Source: Nocardia acidivorans NBRC 108247 | GTDB lineage: Bacteria > Actinomycetota > Actinomycetes > Mycobacteriales > Mycobacteriaceae | Length of the DNA: 64,000 bases | Assembly: GCF_001625085.1 (NCBI RefSeq) | Contig: NZ_BDAW01000017.1 | Span: 1-64,000 of the forward strand | Direction: 5' to 3' | Part shown: positions 59,221 to 64,000 of the stretch, piece after piece | Numbering within the stretch: the first letter of the stretch is position 1 | Layout of the letters: each line of letters opens with the position of its first letter | Translations under genes and position numbers: made by a program | The notes under the pieces: generated by a model | The model's input: the letters and a program-made list of their open reading frames with translations, nothing else | The model's database searches: none | Told to the model about the DNA's origin: nothing

Positions 59221-60192
59221 ATGAACGACACCCCGGCCCGGCTGCTGCGACTGCTGTCCCTGCTGCAAACCCCGCGCGAATGGCCGGGTAGCGAACTCGC
59301 CGACCGGCTCGGGGTCAGCGGCCGCACCGTGCGGCGCGATATCGACCGGCTGCGCGAACTCGGCTACCCCGTCGAGGCGACACTGGGGGTGACCGGTGGA
59401 TACCGGCTGGCCGCCGGGGCCGCGCTGCCGCCGCTGGTACTCGACGACGAGGAGGCCGTGGCCATTGCCGTCGGATTGCGGGCGGCCGCCGGACAGGCCG
59501 TGGCCGGGATCGAGGAGGCTTCGGTGCGCGCGCTCGCCAAGCTGGAACAGGTGCTGCCGCACAAACTCCGGCGGCGGGTGCGGGTGATCGGCGCGGCCAC
59601 GTCCACCTTCCGGGGTGACGGCCCGGCCGCCGATCCGGAGGTGCTCGCGGCCCTCGCCGCCACCGTCACCAATACCGAACGGGTGCGCTTCGCCTATCGC
59701 GACGCGGCGGGCAATGAGACCCGGCGCAATATCGAACCCCGGGGGCTGGCCACCCTGCAACGGCGCTGGTACCTGGTCGGATTCGATCTGGATCGGATGG
59801 CCTGGCGCAGCTTCCGGGTCGACCGGATCGAACGACCGCAACCCACCGGGGCTCGATTCACCCCGCGAGATCTACCCGCCGCCGATGCCGCGGCCTATGT
59901 GGCCGGTAACCGAACCGATTGGGGCACACGGCCCTACCGCGTCGATATCACCATTCACCTGCCCGCATATCGGATCGCCGGGCGGCTCGGTGAGGCCGCG
60001 GGCGCGCTCGAAGCCCTCGGCGAGCACAGCTGCCGCCTCGTCGAGGAACGCGATGACGCCCCGGAATGGGTTGCCAGCCAACTCATCTCGCTCGATGCCG
60101 AATTCGAGGTGCGGGATTCTCCCGAACTGGCTGAGCGATTGCGCGCGGCCGCGGCCCGCATTGCCCGCGCGCTGCCCGCGAACGCCGAATAG
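59221..60192 (+). CDS. WYL-domain regulator (YafY/DeoR-type)
   Basis: A 323-residue regulator. The N-terminal HTH_11 (ARLLRLLSLLQTPREWPGSELADRLGVSGRTVRRDIDRLRELGYPVE) is followed by GVTGGYRLAAGAALPPL, typical of YafY. The central part (VRFAYRDAAGNETRRNIEPRGLATLQRRWYLVGFDLDRMAWRSFRVDRIE) is the WYL domain with the RRWYLVG core. A C-terminal WCX part follows. It should sense a small ligand or nucleic acid. An AGGAC/GTCCT inverted repeat near 59181 is a possible operator. No clear target is adjacent. Confidence 0.92.
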   Translation: MNDTPARLLRLLSLLQTPREWPGSELADRLGVSGRTVRRDIDRLRELGYPVEATLGVTGGYRLAAGAALPPLVLDDEEAVAIAVGLRAAAGQAVAGIEEASVRALAKLEQVLPHKLRRRVRVIGAATSTFRGDGPAADPEVLAALAATVTNTERVRFAYRDAAGNETRRNIEPRGLATLQRRWYLVGFDLDRMAWRSFRVDRIERPQPTGARFTPRDLPAADAAAYVAGNRTDWGTRPYRVDITIHLPAYRIAGRLGEAAGALEALGEHSCRLVEERDDAPEWVASQLISLDAEFEVRDSPELAERLRAAAARIARALPANAE

Positions 60193-60303
60193 CTGTGGCG
60201 AACGGCGCATATGCGACGAAAGGGTTCCCCTCCCCCGGTACCCCCGGTACGTTCGTCGGCAAACATCGGGCTCCGCGCAGCCCGCGACGCTAGGGGCACC
60301 ACC

Positions 60304-61020
60304 ATGGCTGGAACCAAGACCATTGCGCCAGTGCTACTGAGCTTCACCGCCACTGTCGCCCTCACCGCGAGCGGCGCACTCACCGCCACCGCGACCGCCG
60401 ATCCCGCACCGGCGCCCGCGAATTCGACCATCCAACTCGAGGGCACCGACCACGGTGTCGGCTACCGGGTGGCACTCTCCGAGGACCGCCGCGCCACCGT
60501 CAGCACATTGCAGGCGGGCCGCTTCCTGGCCACCTGGGACGGCGAGGCCGTTATCGCCACCGACGACGCGGGCCGCGTATTGGCCACCGTCCCACTGAAA
60601 TACGACGTCGCCGGAAAATCCGTCGAATTCGCCCCCGCCATCGACACCGACAACAAGCGCCTGACCCTCACCCCGGTGGCCCAGTCCCCCACCCCGCTCC
60701 GGGATATCGACGCCCAGCAGCGCTTCTTCGACGTGGTCCAGGCCAATATGCCCACCGTCCTCACCGGCGCGGCCATAGGCGGAGCCATCGGCTTCCTGCT
60801 CGGCTTCCCCGCGGGCCTGTTCGTCTTCGACATCATCACCGCCCCCATCGGCCTGGTGGTGGGCAGCATCGTCGGCGCGGCCATCGGCCTGCAACAGGGC
60901 GGCGGCCGGGAAGCGGTCAACGCCGCCCTCACCTACGCCGACACCCTCGTCCCCGGCGCCTCCCAAGCCATCCGCCCCGCCTTCGAAGCCCTCCCCGCCC
61001 CGCAACAACAACCCAACTGA
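60304..61020 (+). CDS. Exported protein with a glycine-zipper hydrophobic C-terminal segment
   Basis: A 238-residue protein from ATG at 60304 (AGGGG seven bases upstream). The N-terminal signal peptide (MAGTKTIAPVLLSFTATVALTASGALT) ends near ATADP. The middle, about residues 45-135, has beta-rich text (STIQLEGTDHGVGYRVALSEDRRATVS, GEAVIATDDAGRVLATVPL). The C-terminal part is a hydrophobic Gly-rich hairpin (AAIGGAIGFLLGFPAGLFVFDIITAPIGLVVGSIVGAAIG), likely membrane-inserted. I do not recognise the family beyond similar Nocardia exported proteins. It lies four bases from the convergent next gene. Confidence 0.8.
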   Translation: MAGTKTIAPVLLSFTATVALTASGALTATATADPAPAPANSTIQLEGTDHGVGYRVALSEDRRATVSTLQAGRFLATWDGEAVIATDDAGRVLATVPLKYDVAGKSVEFAPAIDTDNKRLTLTPVAQSPTPLRDIDAQQRFFDVVQANMPTVLTGAAIGGAIGFLLGFPAGLFVFDIITAPIGLVVGSIVGAAIGLQQGGGREAVNAALTYADTLVPGASQAIRPAFEALPAPQQQPN

Positions 61021-61024
61021 CGCT

Positions 61025-61489
61025 TCACCGCAAGAAGGTAGCGGCCACAATCGCCATGCTGTTGTCGGTGTAATACCAATCGCCATTCATCGGCATATCG
61101 AGCTGAAACTGCACGGTGTGGCCGCTACCCGGACCAGACGTGATCTCCCACAACGTATTCGGCAGCCCGGTCACGCCACTGACACTGCCGTCGGACCAGG
61201 TGAACGTCCCCGACGTGATCGAACCGCCGCCATTCCAAGGCAATTCGGCATCGAACCGCCCGGACCCGATACCCGGCAACAACGGACTGACACAATCCCA
61301 CACCTGCGCCGTCCGCCGCACACTCTGCCCCGCACTCCCGGTCCCCGGCACCCGCTGCGCGGTCAGCACACTCCCCCGATAACACCCGCCGAGCCCGCTA
61401 TCCGGCACGGCCGACCCGGCCCCGGCGGTTGATATCAGCAGTCCCGCACCGCCCAGCAGGACCACGAACGCGCTCCGTAAAGCTCCCAC
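61025..61489 (-). CDS. Small secreted protein, function unknown
   Basis: A 154-residue protein. The N-terminal signal (MGALRSAFVVLLGGAGLLISTAGAGSA) is followed by a beta-rich mature part of about 125 residues with two cysteines (GGCYRGS, VWDCVSPLL). The end has WEITSGPGSGHTVQFQLD. No enzyme motif is visible. It converges with the previous exported protein, with only four bases between stops. It is probably a surface or exported protein of Nocardia. Confidence 0.8.
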   Translation of the reverse strand: MGALRSAFVVLLGGAGLLISTAGAGSAVPDSGLGGCYRGSVLTAQRVPGTGSAGQSVRRTAQVWDCVSPLLPGIGSGRFDAELPWNGGGSITSGTFTWSDGSVSGVTGLPNTLWEITSGPGSGHTVQFQLDMPMNGDWYYTDNSMAIVAATFLR

Positions 61490-61511
61490 GCCAACCCCTC
61501 CTACAGAGGAA

Positions 61512-62108
61512 TCACCAAGTGACTTCGGGCAATTCGATGTCGATCGGGAACGGGCGATCGACCTTTACCCGTCCTCGGTGCACGCCGGTCGGAGCGTAAC
61601 CACCTTCTGGCAGCAGCTCGAAGGTGTAGACGACCATGGCGTCGTCCTCGTTCTCGACGCGCCAGAAGCACTTGATACCCGCCTCTGCATACTGCAAAGG
61701 CCGCAGCTTGCGATCCTTCGTTTTCGTCCGAGGCGATACGACCTCCACGGCGAGGTGAACATGCTCTGGCTCGAAGATCAGACTGTCCGACCGAACCACC
61801 GACCGCGAGATGGCGAGCACCTCCGGCTCGGGCACGCTGGCCCCTAGGTTGATGCCCTTCTCACTGCCGATCACGAATTCGCGCGGCGCAACGGCGCGCA
61901 GCGAATGCTCGAGAATATCGACCACTTCGTCATGCCAATGCGTGGCGGGAGCCATCGTCACGACGTCACCGTCCAACAGCTCGAAGCGGCCCTCGACCAC
62001 TTCCAGCAGACGGGGCAGATCCTCGGCGGTGAATCCACCGGCCGGTGGCATCGGCAGCGCCGCCAGCCGCGTCATGATCGGCTCATCGGAGTACTGCGCG
62101 GCGATCAT
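61512..62108 (-). CDS. Uma2 / DUF820 family protein
   Basis: A 198-residue protein. It has the Uma2 pattern: GGFTAEDLPRLLEVVEGRFELLDGDVVTMAPATHWHDEVVDILEHSL, then EPEVLAISRSVV and HLAVEVVSPRTKTKDRKLRPLQYAEAGIKCFWRVENED. The Glu, Asp and Lys in EP(D/E) and E-V-x-S-P...D...K are the remnant of a PD-(D/E)XK nuclease fold. Uma2 proteins are common in actinobacteria and cyanobacteria; activity is not established. An internal ATG (MTRLAAL) is an alternative start. It lies between rpoC and the secreted pair. Confidence 0.88.
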   Translation of the reverse strand: MIAAQYSDEPIMTRLAALPMPPAGGFTAEDLPRLLEVVEGRFELLDGDVVTMAPATHWHDEVVDILEHSLRAVAPREFVIGSEKGINLGASVPEPEVLAISRSVVRSDSLIFEPEHVHLAVEVVSPRTKTKDRKLRPLQYAEAGIKCFWRVENEDDAMVVYTFELLPEGGYAPTGVHRGRVKVDRPFPIDIELPEVTW

Positions 62109-62209
62109 ATGTGGAGATTACCCCGCGCAGGGTCACCAATCGGTCGCCTCAGGGGACAGGCCGGTGCTTTATGCGACCGAACTGTCCCCTTGAAAGGGAC
62201 TCTGAATGC

Positions 62210-62249
62210 CATTCGGCCCCCGCTCCGGAATCGGAGCGAGGGCCGAATG
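62210..62249 (-). terminator. Terminator of rpoC
   Basis: CATTCGGCCC and GGGCCGAATG form the outer stem and GCTCCG with CGGAGC the inner stem, around a 4-base loop. It lies 19 bases after the rpoC stop. A smaller GTCCC/GGGAC hairpin follows at 62184-62200. Confidence 0.75.
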
Positions 62250-62267
62250 TTTTGCCCTACTAGAGCT

Positions 62268-64000
<1,733 letters not shown>

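Overview
The window looks like chromosomal DNA of a mycolic-acid actinobacterium, most likely a Nocardia species. The grounds are very high GC codon use, frequent GTG starts, the rpoC / rpsL-rpsG-fusA-tuf ribosomal locus, tandem DUF3558 lipoproteins, a KshB-type steroid hydroxylase reductase with KstR-type operators, a mycofactocin glycosyltransferase (mftF) and a very large NRPS. Read on the minus strand, rpoC ... rpsL-rpsG-fusA-tuf ... ferredoxin reductase ... mftF follows the order of the Mycobacterium tuberculosis Rv0668-Rv0696 region, with different genes filling the gaps. This is an assignment by eye, without database searches.

Layout. Positions 1-11762 (minus) hold the first 3.9 thousand residues of an NRPS: C-A-PCP three times, then C and the start of a fourth A domain. 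The binding-pocket residues read as Ser for module 1 and Thr for module 3; module 2 is unassigned. A GAF-domain regulator (12278-13630) precedes it. Next come mftF without any other mft gene (14032-15432), a divergent TetR, a KshB-like reductase behind a perfect KstR-type palindrome, a secreted SLT transglycosylase, an AlkD-like protein, a Ser/Ala-rich repeat protein, a decayed secretory lipase, an SPW protein/TetR pair and a ferredoxin reductase whose start overlaps a KstR-type box.

Positions 23.5-31.7 kb carry a DUF1330 protein, an Asp/Glu racemase, a small acidic protein, a nitrilase, the str operon (tuf, fusA, rpsG, rpsL) and two DUF3558 lipoproteins. Positions 31.7-39.6 kb hold hpd with a divergent Lrp regulator, then a catabolic-looking set: amidohydrolase, taurine/nitrate-type ABC transporter, Fe(II)/2-oxoglutarate-type dioxygenase and GntR regulator. 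Positions 40-46.6 kb hold an AlkZ-like protein, a quinone oxidoreductase, a membrane Ser/Thr kinase beside a frameshifted relic of a second kinase, an acyl-ACP thioesterase and a lipoprotein with two repeat domains.

Positions 46.7-62.3 kb hold FprB (again behind a KstR-type box), a SixA-like phosphatase, a MerR regulator with its operator, stand-alone RibA, a CMD/GNAT/pirin operon, an XRE regulator divergent from an aldo/keto reductase, a DUF4442 thioesterase (fourth KstR-type box), malate:quinone oxidoreductase, TetR, CGNR and WYL regulators, an EamA transporter, two secreted proteins and a Uma2-type protein. The window ends inside rpoC.

The strongest thread linking separate genes is a set of four sites matching TNNAACNNGTTNNA in front of redox/lipid genes, which suggests a scattered KstR regulon. 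The most unusual items are the stand-alone mftF, the four-site regulon, the NRPS with EntF-like Ser specificity, and two visible pseudogenes. No tRNA, rRNA, CRISPR array or insertion sequence was seen.
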